From contig JACOUE010000041.1 of NCBI GenBank assembly GCA_016178045.1, positions 1 through 64,000 on the forward strand: 64,000 nt of DNA, in the 5' to 3' direction. Made by a program: the position numbers and the translations under genes. A model generated the notes under the pieces. The model was not told where the DNA came from and ran no database searches. It worked only from the letters and a program-made list of their open reading frames with translations. This DNA comes from Chloroflexota bacterium. GTDB lineage: Bacteria; Chloroflexota; Dehalococcoidia; SM23-28-2; JACOUE01. Of the stretch, positions 55,703 through 64,000 are shown piece after piece. The first letter of the stretch is position 1, and every line of letters begins with the position of its first letter.

Positions 55703-56896
55703 CTACCCCCGCGGCAGGCCCAGGCCGCGCATGGCGATGATGTTCCGCATCACCTCCGACGTGCCGGCGGCGATGGTCGTGGCCACCGAGGCGACGTAGT
55801 AGTCGGCGATGCGCCCGGCCAGGGGCGCCCAGCGGCTCCCCGGCTTGAGCTGCCCGCCCAGGCCCAGGACCTCGATGCCCGCCCGCGCCAGCCGCTGCTG
55901 CAGCTCCGAGCCGTAAAGCTTGGAGATGGACGCCTCCGCGTTGGGGATCCGTCCCTGCGACTGGAGCCAGGCGACGCGGTAGGCGAGCAGGCGGCCGGCG
56001 TGGAACTCGATGTGTAGCTCCGCCAGCTTGTTGCGGAGGGGCTCGCGGTCGATGATGCGGCCGCCGTCGCGCGCCGTCTCCCGCGAGTAGGCGACCAGCT
56101 CCTCGTAGGTGCGGAAGCCGGCCACGACGCGGTTGATGCCGGACCGCTCGAAGTCCAGGGTGGCGGCGGCCACGTACCAGCCGCGGTTCAGCTCGCCGAC
56201 CAGGCAGTCGCGGGGGACGCGGACGTTGTCGAAGAAGACCTGGTTGAACGTCTGGCGGCCGGTCATGTCGGCCAGGGGCTGGATGGTGATGCCCGGCGTC
56301 TTCATGTCGAGGAGGAAGTAGCTGATCCCCTTGTGCTTGGGGGCGTCGGGATCGGTGCGAGCGAGCAGGATCATCCAGTCGGCGACGTTGGCCAGCGACG
56401 TCCAGATCTTCTGGCCGTTGACCACGAAGTAGTCGCCCTCGGCCACCGCCGCCGTCTGGAGGGAGGCGAGGTCGGAGCCCGAGCCGGGCTCGCTGAACCC
56501 CTGGCACCAGATCACCTCGGCGCCGGCGATGGCTGGCAGGTGCCGCCCCTTCTGCTCCTCGTTGCCGAAGACGATGATCGTCGGCCCCACCCGGTCCGGG
56601 CCCACGCCCAACTGCTGGGGGGCGCGGTGGTAGGCCATCTCCTCGTTGTAGATGAGCTGGTTCATGTGGCCCGCGGCCAGGCCCCCGTGCTCCTTGGGCC
56701 AGGCCAAGGTCAGCCACCCCTTGCGGGCGAGCTTCTTCTGGAAGCTCCGCATCTCCTCGAAGCCGCGGCCGCCGCCGTAGCCGAGCGGGCTCTCGGCGCC
56801 GGCGCCTTCCGTGACCTCCTGCGGCCACTCGCCGCGGACGAACCCGCGTACCTCCCGGCGGAAGGCGTCCTCTTCGGGGGAAAAGCGGAACTCCAT
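55703..56896 (-). CDS. acyl-CoA dehydrogenase
   Basis: WCQGFSEPGSGSDLASLQTAAVAEGDYFVVNGQKIWTSLA; C-term MRNIIAMRGLGLPRG. Confidence 0.94.
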   Translation of the reverse strand: MEFRFSPEEDAFRREVRGFVRGEWPQEVTEGAGAESPLGYGGGRGFEEMRSFQKKLARKGWLTLAWPKEHGGLAAGHMNQLIYNEEMAYHRAPQQLGVGPDRVGPTIIVFGNEEQKGRHLPAIAGAEVIWCQGFSEPGSGSDLASLQTAAVAEGDYFVVNGQKIWTSLANVADWMILLARTDPDAPKHKGISYFLLDMKTPGITIQPLADMTGRQTFNQVFFDNVRVPRDCLVGELNRGWYVAAATLDFERSGINRVVAGFRTYEELVAYSRETARDGGRIIDREPLRNKLAELHIEFHAGRLLAYRVAWLQSQGRIPNAEASISKLYGSELQQRLARAGIEVLGLGGQLKPGSRWAPLAGRIADYYVASVATTIAAGTSEVMRNIIAMRGLGLPRG

Positions 56897-56965
56897 CGAC
56901 TCTCCTGACGTGGACGGCAGGCGCTTCGGGCGCCGACCAGTATATACTGTTGGCAACCAGCGCGA

Positions 56966-57510
56966 AAGCTGGCCGCCGTACCCCTGCTCGTTCTCCTCCT
57001 GGTCGCCTGCCTGGGTTAGGAGGGGGGAGCCACGGCGTCCGCTGGGCCGACCGCGACAAACTGGCCGTCCGTGGGGTGCGCGGCCTCCGCTTCGGCTTCC
57101 TCGCCTTCCACTGGGGTGCGGAGTACGTGTCGGTGCCGCAGTCAGCGGAGGGGATCGCCCCCGACGACCCGGTGGAGATCGCCCACCTGGCCGTGGACGC
57201 CGGCGCCGACTTTATCATCGGCAACCACCCGCACTGGGTGCAGGCGGTGGAGCTGTACAGGGGCAAGCTGATCGTCTACGCCCACGGCAACTACATCTTC
57301 GACCAGATGTGGAGCTACGAGACGCGGGTGGGGGTCATCGGTCTCTACACGTTCTACGACGATAAGCTGGTTCGGGTGGAGTTCATCCCCACCATCATCG
57401 AGGACTATGCCCAGCCGCGGCTGCTGTCGGCCGGAGAGGCGGGTGGTCCTGGACGGGATGAAGGCGGCCAGCCGCGAGCTGGCGGCGAGTCTCTCGCCGT
57501 GATCAGCGCC
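56966..57510 (+). pseudogene. decayed CapA-family (PGA capsule-type metallophosphatase) lipoprotein
   Basis: KLAAVPLLVLLLVACLG* lipobox signal ending in TAG, then out-of-frame C-terminal CapA-like GADFIIGNHPHWVQAVELYRGKLIVYAHGNYIFDQ. Confidence 0.7.
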
Positions 57511-58306
57511 CCTTGAACTGCGGCTCGCGCTTCTCCACAAAGGCCCGCGGGCCCTCGCGGGCGTCCTCGGTGCTCTGGGCGATGAGCATAGCCCCCTGCG
57601 CCGCCTCCAGCGCCTCGTCCACATCGGTGCGGAGGCCCCGGTACACTAGCCGCTTCGCCAGATGGATGGCCACCGCCGGCCCCCGCGCCAGGCGCTGGGC
57701 GAAGTCGCGCGTGTAGGGCATCAGCTCGTCATGGGGGACGACGGCGCTCACGTAGCCGACCCGCAGCGCCTCCTTCGCGTCGATGATGTCGCCCGTCCAG
57801 ATCAGCTCCAACGCCTTGGCGATGCCCACGATGCGGGGCAGGTAGTAGCAGCCGCCGTCGCCGGGGCTGAGGCCCATGCGCACGTAGGTCATACCGAATC
57901 GGGCGTTCTCGGAGGCGATGCGGATGTCGGCCATGGAGGCCATGTCCATCCCCGCTCCCACCGCCGCCCCGTTCACGGCCGCGATGTACGGCTTGTCGAG
58001 CTCGGCGAGGAGGCGGGGGATGCGCTGGACGCTGTCGCGCAGGAAGTTGCGGTTTTCGGCCAGCGACCGCTCCCTCTGCATCAGCCCCTCCGCCGCCCCG
58101 GCGCCCACGTCCGCCCCAGAGCAGAAGCCCCGGCCGGCCCCCGTCAGGACGATCGCCCGCACGGCGTCGTCGAGCCGGGCGTCCTGGAGGGAGGCGTACC
58201 ACTCGTCCAGCATCTGGCGGGTGAAGGCGTTCATCCGCTCGGGCCGGTTGAGGGTGATTGTGGCGATGCCGTCCGCCTTCTCGAAGATGATCTGCTCGAA
58301 GTTCAT
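57503..58306 (-). CDS. enoyl-CoA hydratase/isomerase
   Basis: NRPERMNAFTRQMLDEW, GRGFCSGADVGAG, YIAAVNGAAVGAGMDMASMADIRIASE. Confidence 0.94.
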   Translation of the reverse strand: MNFEQIIFEKADGIATITLNRPERMNAFTRQMLDEWYASLQDARLDDAVRAIVLTGAGRGFCSGADVGAGAAEGLMQRERSLAENRNFLRDSVQRIPRLLAELDKPYIAAVNGAAVGAGMDMASMADIRIASENARFGMTYVRMGLSPGDGGCYYLPRIVGIAKALELIWTGDIIDAKEALRVGYVSAVVPHDELMPYTRDFAQRLARGPAVAIHLAKRLVYRGLRTDVDEALEAAQGAMLIAQSTEDAREGPRAFVEKREPQFKGR

Positions 58307-58320
58307 GATCAATCCCCTTT

Positions 58321-58371
58321 CGTAGGGCGAGGCCCCAGCCTCGCCGGTCGGGGCTGGGGCCCCGACCTACG
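58321..58371. repeat. twin-hairpin intergenic element (copy 7)
   Basis: CGTAGG...CCTACG enclosing GGCGAGGCcccaGCCTCGCC and GTCGGGGCtggGGCCCCGAC. Confidence 0.75.
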
Positions 58372-58388
58372 TGGTTGTCCGTTCGGCG

Positions 58389-59228
58389 CTACAGCATGGC
58401 GACGCCGCCGTCCACGTTGATGCACTGCCCCGTGATGTAGTCCGCCCGCGGCGAGACCAGGAACGCCACCACCGCCGCGATCTCCGACGGGTCGGCCTGC
58501 CGCCCCAATGGGATGAACCGGCTCACCCCCTGCTTCACCATCTCGAAGGGGATGCCCATCCGCTCGCCGGTGCGGCGGAAGGTGCCGTCCATCATGTCGG
58601 TGTCGGTGGAGCCGGGGGCGACGCAGTTCACGTTCACTTTGTACGGCGCGAGCTCCAGCGCCAGCATCTGGGTGAGGCCCACCACGCCGAACTTGCTGGG
58701 GGTGTACGCCCCGTAGCGGGCCTGGCCCAGACGCCCCGCCATCGACGACAGGTTGACGATCTTTCCGCCCTCGCCCTGCCGGATGAGCACCTCGGCCACC
58801 GCCTTGCAGCAGTGATAGACGCCGTTCAGGTTCACGTCCACCTCGCGCGACCACTCGTCGTCCTCCAGCTCCCAGAGGGCCTTCTTCCCGGCCACCAGGG
58901 CCAGCCCGGCGTTGTTCGCCAGGATATCGATCCGGCCCAGCTCCTCCAGCGTCTTGTCCACCATCGCCCGCACCTGCGCACCGTCGGTAACGTCGACATC
59001 CAGCGCCAGCGCCCGCCGGCCGAGCGCCCGGATCTCCTCCGCCACCGACTCGGCGCCGCGCCAGCCGGCCTGCCGCTCGGCCTCGGGGAACCGCTCCTGC
59101 GGGCGGGCGACGGCGGTGACGGCGACGTCGGCGCCGACTTGGGCCAGGCGCAGGGCGATGGCGCGGCCGATGCCGCGCAGGCGCCCCGCGCCGGTCACGA
59201 TGGCTACTTTACCGTCGAGCTGCCCCAT
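58389..59228 (-). CDS. SDR family oxidoreductase
   Basis: VAIVTGAGRLRGIGRAIALRL, ILANNAGLALV, YGAYTPSKFGV. Confidence 0.94.
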   Translation of the reverse strand: MGQLDGKVAIVTGAGRLRGIGRAIALRLAQVGADVAVTAVARPQERFPEAERQAGWRGAESVAEEIRALGRRALALDVDVTDGAQVRAMVDKTLEELGRIDILANNAGLALVAGKKALWELEDDEWSREVDVNLNGVYHCCKAVAEVLIRQGEGGKIVNLSSMAGRLGQARYGAYTPSKFGVVGLTQMLALELAPYKVNVNCVAPGSTDTDMMDGTFRRTGERMGIPFEMVKQGVSRFIPLGRQADPSEIAAVVAFLVSPRADYITGQCINVDGGVAML

Positions 59229-59232
59229 CTTC

Positions 59233-60450
59233 TTACGCCTGCGCGGAGGGACGCTCCTCCATGACTACAGTCGCCGACGTCCGCCGCTCGGACATGGCCC
59301 AGAGGCCGAGGCTCAGGGCGAGGGTGACGGCCAGCAGTCCCGACAGGCCCAAAAAGGCCGCGCTCGTGTCCCAGCGGTCGACGAGGACGCCGGCCAGCAC
59401 TCCCCCCGTCCCGCCGAGGCCGAAGCCGGCGAAGAACGACACGCCGTAGCTGCGGCCCACTGCCCCCGCCGGTGTGTAGTCGGCGATGAGGCCGGTGAAC
59501 ACCGGCTGGTTGGCGAAGTAGAGGCAGATGAACAGTGAGGCGACGACCACCAGGCCGGCGCCCTCCACGATGCCCGTCAGCACCAGGGCCGGCAGGGCGA
59601 GCAGTGTCAGGAGGGGCGCCAGCCGCTCCAGCTTGAACCTCTGCGACAGCGAACCGCCTGCGTACTGGCCCATCGCGCCCATGATCAGGGCCACCGTTAC
59701 GAAGACGCCGCCCAGGTCTTTGTTCACCAGGTCCTCCATGTGCTTGGGCAGGAACGTGATCGCGCCGCGGTACACCATGCCGTTGACCACGAACGCTGCA
59801 TACACCATTAGCAGCGGGACGAGGAAGTGGTTGACCCGCCGTTGTGGCGCTCCTTCCCTAACCACAGTGCTCCCGGTGACGACGACCTCGCCCTGGCCCT
59901 GCACCGGCAGGACGACCCGGGTGAACACCAGGGCCAGCACTGCGGTCAGGGCGCCGAGGAAGAAGAAGGCGGCCCGCCAGTCGATGGCGACGGCCAGCCC
60001 TATCGCCAGGACCGGTGCCGCCGCCTGACCCAAGTTCCCGGCCACGCCGTGGTACCCCAGCGCCAGCCCCCGCTGCCGCACTCCCTGCGCCATCAGCGAG
60101 ATGCCCGCCGGGTGGTACAGGCCGATGCACAGGCCCAGCAGCGCCAGCGTCCCGGCCAGGAACCACTCGTTGGGCGATAGGCCTACCAGCACCGCGGCGA
60201 CACTCGCGCCGGTGAAGGTGTAGAGCAGCACACGCCGAGAGCCGAGCCGGTCGGTGAGGAAGCCGGCGGGGATGGCGCTGGACCCGAAGGCCCAGCCGAA
60301 CATGCTGGAGACGGTGCCCAGGATCACGGCCCGTACGCCGAAGTCGTCACCGATGCGGGTGAGGAGGGCGGGGTACGTCAGCTCCGCGACGTGGACCAGG
60401 GCGTGGGCGACGGTGGCGTAGGCGATGAGGCGGCGCTCGGCGGCGTTCAC
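59233..60450 (-). CDS. MFS transporter
   Basis: 12-TM pattern; AGFLTDRLGSRRVLLYT. Confidence 0.92.
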   Translation of the reverse strand: MNAAERRLIAYATVAHALVHVAELTYPALLTRIGDDFGVRAVILGTVSSMFGWAFGSSAIPAGFLTDRLGSRRVLLYTFTGASVAAVLVGLSPNEWFLAGTLALLGLCIGLYHPAGISLMAQGVRQRGLALGYHGVAGNLGQAAAPVLAIGLAVAIDWRAAFFFLGALTAVLALVFTRVVLPVQGQGEVVVTGSTVVREGAPQRRVNHFLVPLLMVYAAFVVNGMVYRGAITFLPKHMEDLVNKDLGGVFVTVALIMGAMGQYAGGSLSQRFKLERLAPLLTLLALPALVLTGIVEGAGLVVVASLFICLYFANQPVFTGLIADYTPAGAVGRSYGVSFFAGFGLGGTGGVLAGVLVDRWDTSAAFLGLSGLLAVTLALSLGLWAMSERRTSATVVMEERPSAQA

Positions 60451-60520
60451 GACAAGTCAACGGAATCCAGCGCAAAGGTGAGCAAGAGGGATTATAGCAC
60501 GGAGCGTATCTGAGGGAGCC

Positions 60521-61870
60521 CTAGAGCAGGCCCTCGGCCTGCATCTCGCCGATTACGGCGTCTAACGCCTCGATCACCTTCCCGACGTCCGCCTCCGTGT
60601 GGGCCGTGGAGGTGAAGCCGCCGCTCTGGCCCATTAGGTCGACGCCGTGGTTGATCATGCCCCGCTTCAGGGCCAGGCCCAGCGGCGCCCGCATACGCGC
60701 CGGCACCTGTCCGTTCTGCCATGGCCACTCGATGCCCCCCACAGGCCGCGGGCAATCGGTGCCGAGGACGACGTGGAAGTAGGAGGCGAGGCCGTAGGCG
60801 CCCCCGGGCACCTTCCGGCGCTCGATCACCTGGTTCAGGCCGGGGACCAGTTTCGCCATGAGGCCGTCGACGTACTCGTGGTGCTCGCCGCCGGCGATGA
60901 AGGAGAGCATGGCCGCTCCCGCCGCCGCCGAGAGCGGGTTGGCGTTGTATGTGCCGGGGTGGGCCACCCGCTGCGAGGCGTTCCAGCCGGCGTCGTCGCG
61001 GAACTCGATCATGGCGAGCACATCGGCCTTACCGGCGACGCCGCCGCCCGGCATGCCCCCCGCCAGGATCTTGGCCAGGCAGGTCAGGTCCGGCGTCACG
61101 CCGTAGAGGGCCTGCGCCCCGCCCGGGGAGACGCGAAAGCCGGTCACCACCTCGTCGAAGATGAGGAGAGCGTTGTGGCGGCTGGTCAGCTCGCGGAGCT
61201 CGGCCAGGAAGCCGGGTCGCAGCGGCAGCGTCCCCCACGACGCCCCCGTCGGCTCCACGATCACCGCGGCCACGTCCCCCTCCTCCAGCCGCTCCGCCAC
61301 CAGCGACGCGTCGTTCTGGGGCACGCTGATGGTGTTGCTGAGGGTGGCCGCGGGCACGCCGGCGGAACGCGGCACGTCCGACTCGGCGTAGCGGGCCCCC
61401 ATGACGGAGTCGTGCCAGCCGTGGAAGTGGTAGTCGAACTTAAGGAGCCGGTCGCGGCCCGTGTAGGCGCGGGCCAGGCGGATTGCTATCAGAGTCGCTT
61501 CCGTGCCAGAGCTGGTGAAGCGTACCTCCTCCGCGCTGGGGATCAGGCGCTTCACCCAGTTCCCCCACTCCAGCTCCAGCCGGTGGCTGGCGCCGTAGTG
61601 CGTCCCCTTATGCGCCTGCTCGGTTATCGCCTTCGTGATGACAGGGTGGGCGTGGCCCAGGAAGAGCGCGCCGTGCCCCATCACCAGGTCGATGATCTCG
61701 TTGCCGTCCACATCCCACTTGCGGGCGCCTTCCGCCCGCTCGACATAAAGAGGGAACGGGGTCAGGTAGCGGATATCGTGGGTCACGCCCGAGGGGAACG
61801 TCGTGACCGCCTCGGCGTGGAGGGCGGCGGACCCGGGGTGGAGCCGCCGGTACTCGTGGAGGATCGGCAC
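60521..61870 (-). CDS. class III aminotransferase (glutamate-1-semialdehyde 2,1-aminomutase-like)
   Basis: VRFTSSGTEATLIAIRLARAYTGRDRLLKFDYHFHGWHD, LLIFDEVVTGFRVSPGGAQ, CLAKILAGGMPGG. Confidence 0.92.
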   Translation of the reverse strand: MPILHEYRRLHPGSAALHAEAVTTFPSGVTHDIRYLTPFPLYVERAEGARKWDVDGNEIIDLVMGHGALFLGHAHPVITKAITEQAHKGTHYGASHRLELEWGNWVKRLIPSAEEVRFTSSGTEATLIAIRLARAYTGRDRLLKFDYHFHGWHDSVMGARYAESDVPRSAGVPAATLSNTISVPQNDASLVAERLEEGDVAAVIVEPTGASWGTLPLRPGFLAELRELTSRHNALLIFDEVVTGFRVSPGGAQALYGVTPDLTCLAKILAGGMPGGGVAGKADVLAMIEFRDDAGWNASQRVAHPGTYNANPLSAAAGAAMLSFIAGGEHHEYVDGLMAKLVPGLNQVIERRKVPGGAYGLASYFHVVLGTDCPRPVGGIEWPWQNGQVPARMRAPLGLALKRGMINHGVDLMGQSGGFTSTAHTEADVGKVIEALDAVIGEMQAEGLL

Positions 61871-62922
61871 TACTCGACCAGCTCCTCTCTGAGCTGGCGC
61901 TTCGTCCTGAAGTAGGGGACGAAGGGGAGGTCGCGCATGGTGATGAGCCCGATGAGGGAGCGGGCGTTGGCGACGGCGGGCACGCAGTTGGCCAGGATGG
62001 CGGCCGTGGCCTGGTCGCCCTGGACGCCGCCCGCGATGGCCACCTTCAGCGGCGGCTTGCCGTCGATCACGATGACGTCGCGGGGGTCCTTGGCGTCCAG
62101 GGACATCTCCAGCTCCAGCCGGATGACTTCCCGGCCGGACATCAGGCCGCGGGCGGTCTGTCTGACGCCGGCGACGTATCCCCGCTCCACCACGAAGTAC
62201 TCCGTCTTCTTGCGTTCCTGAGCGATGACCGGCTCGATCGTCTCGGCGATGTCGTCGAGGCGCCACCCCAGCGTATCGGCCATCACGGAGACCGACTCGC
62301 GCAGCCCCACGTGGCCGATGCTGCCGTTGGCCTCCTGCTGGAACCCCTGCACGCTCAGGCCGACGCCTACCTTGCGCTGGAGCTGCATCCGCCGCGTCGA
62401 CACGTCCACCACCCGTGTCACCTGGATCGACTTGATGTGCTGGCAGGCCGTGGTCAGCACCAGCGGCAGCGTGTCCATGACGAAGCCGGGGTTCACTCCC
62501 GTCCCCAGGATGCGGACGCCTGTCTCCCTTGCCCTCTTGTCCAGCGTCCGGGCGATGTCGGGATGATGCCGCCAGGGGTAGGAAAGTTCCTCGCAACTAG
62601 ATATAACGTTCTTCTCCGCCGCGACGATTTGCAGCAGTTCCGGGCAGACCGTAGTCAGGTGAGAGCCCGTAGCGTGCACCACCACGTCGGCGTAGACGTC
62701 CTTGAGCACCGGCTCCGGGTCGTGCGATACGGTGATGCCCACCGTCCGCCCGATCCCGGCCGCATCCCCCAGGTCCTTCCCCGCCTTGGCCGGGTGGGAG
62801 TCGATGGCGCCGACTATCTCGACGTCGGGTCGCTCGAGAAGCAGGCGGATCACCTCGCTGCCCACGGCGCCGATGCCGAAGTGGATAGTACGGATCTTCT
62901 CACCCTGCACGTAGGCCTCCAC
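61870..62922 (-). CDS. dihydrodipicolinate reductase-like / 2,4-diaminopentanoate dehydrogenase-like
   Basis: TIHFGIGAVGSEVIRLLLERPDVEIVGAIDSHPAKAGKDLG. Confidence 0.85.
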   Translation of the reverse strand: MEAYVQGEKIRTIHFGIGAVGSEVIRLLLERPDVEIVGAIDSHPAKAGKDLGDAAGIGRTVGITVSHDPEPVLKDVYADVVVHATGSHLTTVCPELLQIVAAEKNVISSCEELSYPWRHHPDIARTLDKRARETGVRILGTGVNPGFVMDTLPLVLTTACQHIKSIQVTRVVDVSTRRMQLQRKVGVGLSVQGFQQEANGSIGHVGLRESVSVMADTLGWRLDDIAETIEPVIAQERKKTEYFVVERGYVAGVRQTARGLMSGREVIRLELEMSLDAKDPRDVIVIDGKPPLKVAIAGGVQGDQATAAILANCVPAVANARSLIGLITMRDLPFVPYFRTKRQLREELVE

Positions 62923-62932
62923 GTTCCAAGTC

Positions 62933-63718
62933 CTAGGCCACACTTTCCAGGAACTCCAGCGCTAACCGATTAAACGTCTCCGGCTGCTCAAAGTAAACCG
63001 AGTGGCCCGCCCCCGCCACCACCACCATCCGCGAGTGCGGGATAAGCCGCGTGGCCACCTCCACGAGGAACGGCGGCATCAGGTCGTCCTCCTCGCCGAC
63101 GATGAACAGGACGGGCACGTTCAGCCGCGCCAGCCCGTCGGCGCCGGTGTCGAGGCGCGGGTACTGCCGGACGAAGTCGTCGGCGCGCTTCGGGTTGAGG
63201 GCCGCCACCTGCCGGTAGAGGAAGGCCATCTCCGGCCGCTCGCGGATGAACCGCTGGCCCAGCGCCCGCCTGGGCCCCATCTTCCGGCGGCGCCAGATCT
63301 CCTCCGCCCGCTGCCGCGTCTCCTCGTCGGCGGCCAGCCACACCTCCCGCCGCATCCCCACGATGCTGTCCGCCATCACCAGCGCCCGCACCCGCTCCGG
63401 ATAGCGTAGAGTATACCCCAAAGCGGTGAGCCCGCCCATCGACTGGGCCACCAGCCGGACTTCATCGATCCCCAGGTGCTCGATAAGGGCCCCGAGGTCG
63501 TCGATGAACGCTTTCGGGCCCAGTGGACTGTGGCCGTCGAGGGATAGGCCGAAGCCACGCTGGTCGTACACGAGGCACTTGTAGCGCCTGGCGAAGTCGG
63601 GTACCTGCTGCCACCAGCTGAGGTGGTTCCCCCCGGCCCCGTGGGCAAAGACCAGCCACGGCCCTTCGCCGTGAATCTGGTAGTAGAGGCTAATGCCGTT
63701 TACCCGCGCCTTGGGCAT
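62933..63718 (-). CDS. alpha/beta hydrolase
   Basis: LVFAHGAGGNHLSWWQQ, LVAQSMGGLTALG, GAGHSVYFEQPE. Confidence 0.94.
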   Translation of the reverse strand: MPKARVNGISLYYQIHGEGPWLVFAHGAGGNHLSWWQQVPDFARRYKCLVYDQRGFGLSLDGHSPLGPKAFIDDLGALIEHLGIDEVRLVAQSMGGLTALGYTLRYPERVRALVMADSIVGMRREVWLAADEETRQRAEEIWRRRKMGPRRALGQRFIRERPEMAFLYRQVAALNPKRADDFVRQYPRLDTGADGLARLNVPVLFIVGEEDDLMPPFLVEVATRLIPHSRMVVVAGAGHSVYFEQPETFNRLALEFLESVA

Positions 63719-63815
63719 CTCCGGCTCTCACCGATGATACTTGAGCAGGCCGAGCCGGGGCAACAGGTGTTTCGGCGCTGGCGGCAAACCTTCCCTGCGC
63801 GTACAATAGCTCTGA

Positions 63816-64000
63816 TGGCACCCGCTCCAGAAGAGCCGGACCCACCGGCCACCACCGCCGCCCCGCCTCCCAAAGCCCGCCGCCGCCACCGTGGCGGCCG
63901 CCGCCAGCGGCCCCGATCAGAGGCAGCGCCGCCCGTCGCTACGGCGGAAACGGTCGCTCCCGAAGAGCCCACACCGGAACCGGAGGCCAGGCCGAAGTCC
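63816..64000 (+). CDS. N-terminus of unidentified Pro/Arg-rich protein (truncated by window edge)
   Basis: ATG after TACAAT; MAPAPEEPDPPATTAAPPPKARRRHRGGRRQRPRS..., open to window end. Confidence 0.45.

Overview
High-GC, gene-dense bacterial chromosomal window, probably environmental; gene content and repeat types are reminiscent of Chloroflexota (taxonomy is inference). I find no rRNA, tRNA, CRISPR array, transposase or phage genes. Most of the window is metabolic: a pyrR-pyrB start, an aldehyde:ferredoxin oxidoreductase operon (AorABC-like plus a MoaD/ThiS-like protein), acyl-CoA metabolism (crotonyl-CoA carboxylase/reductase, a B12 acyl-CoA mutase large subunit, acyl-CoA dehydrogenases, MaoC hydratases, CoA transferases, thiolases, HpcH-type lyase, SucCD-like ligase), redox proteins, DinB-fold proteins, two CysS-family genes and a HicAB pair. 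The top finding is a short gene absent from the ORF track (14995-15219). It reads as a glutaredoxin-like protein with TWO in-frame TGA codons, one at the catalytic Cys position and one four codons from the end. Each TGA is followed 17-18 nt later by a stem-loop with a CGGG apical loop, i.e. candidate bacterial SECIS elements for a double-selenocysteine protein. Other notable signals: a near-textbook PyrR attenuator; a zinc-ribbon gene whose SD and start are sequestered by a perfect 10-bp leader helix; a 26-bp palindrome over the Aor operon promoter; a tandem duplication carrying an acyl-CoA dehydrogenase 3' tail, a promoter and small secreted-protein genes; two families of dispersed palindromic elements; and decayed loci (CapA lipoprotein, CysS-glycosyltransferase junction).
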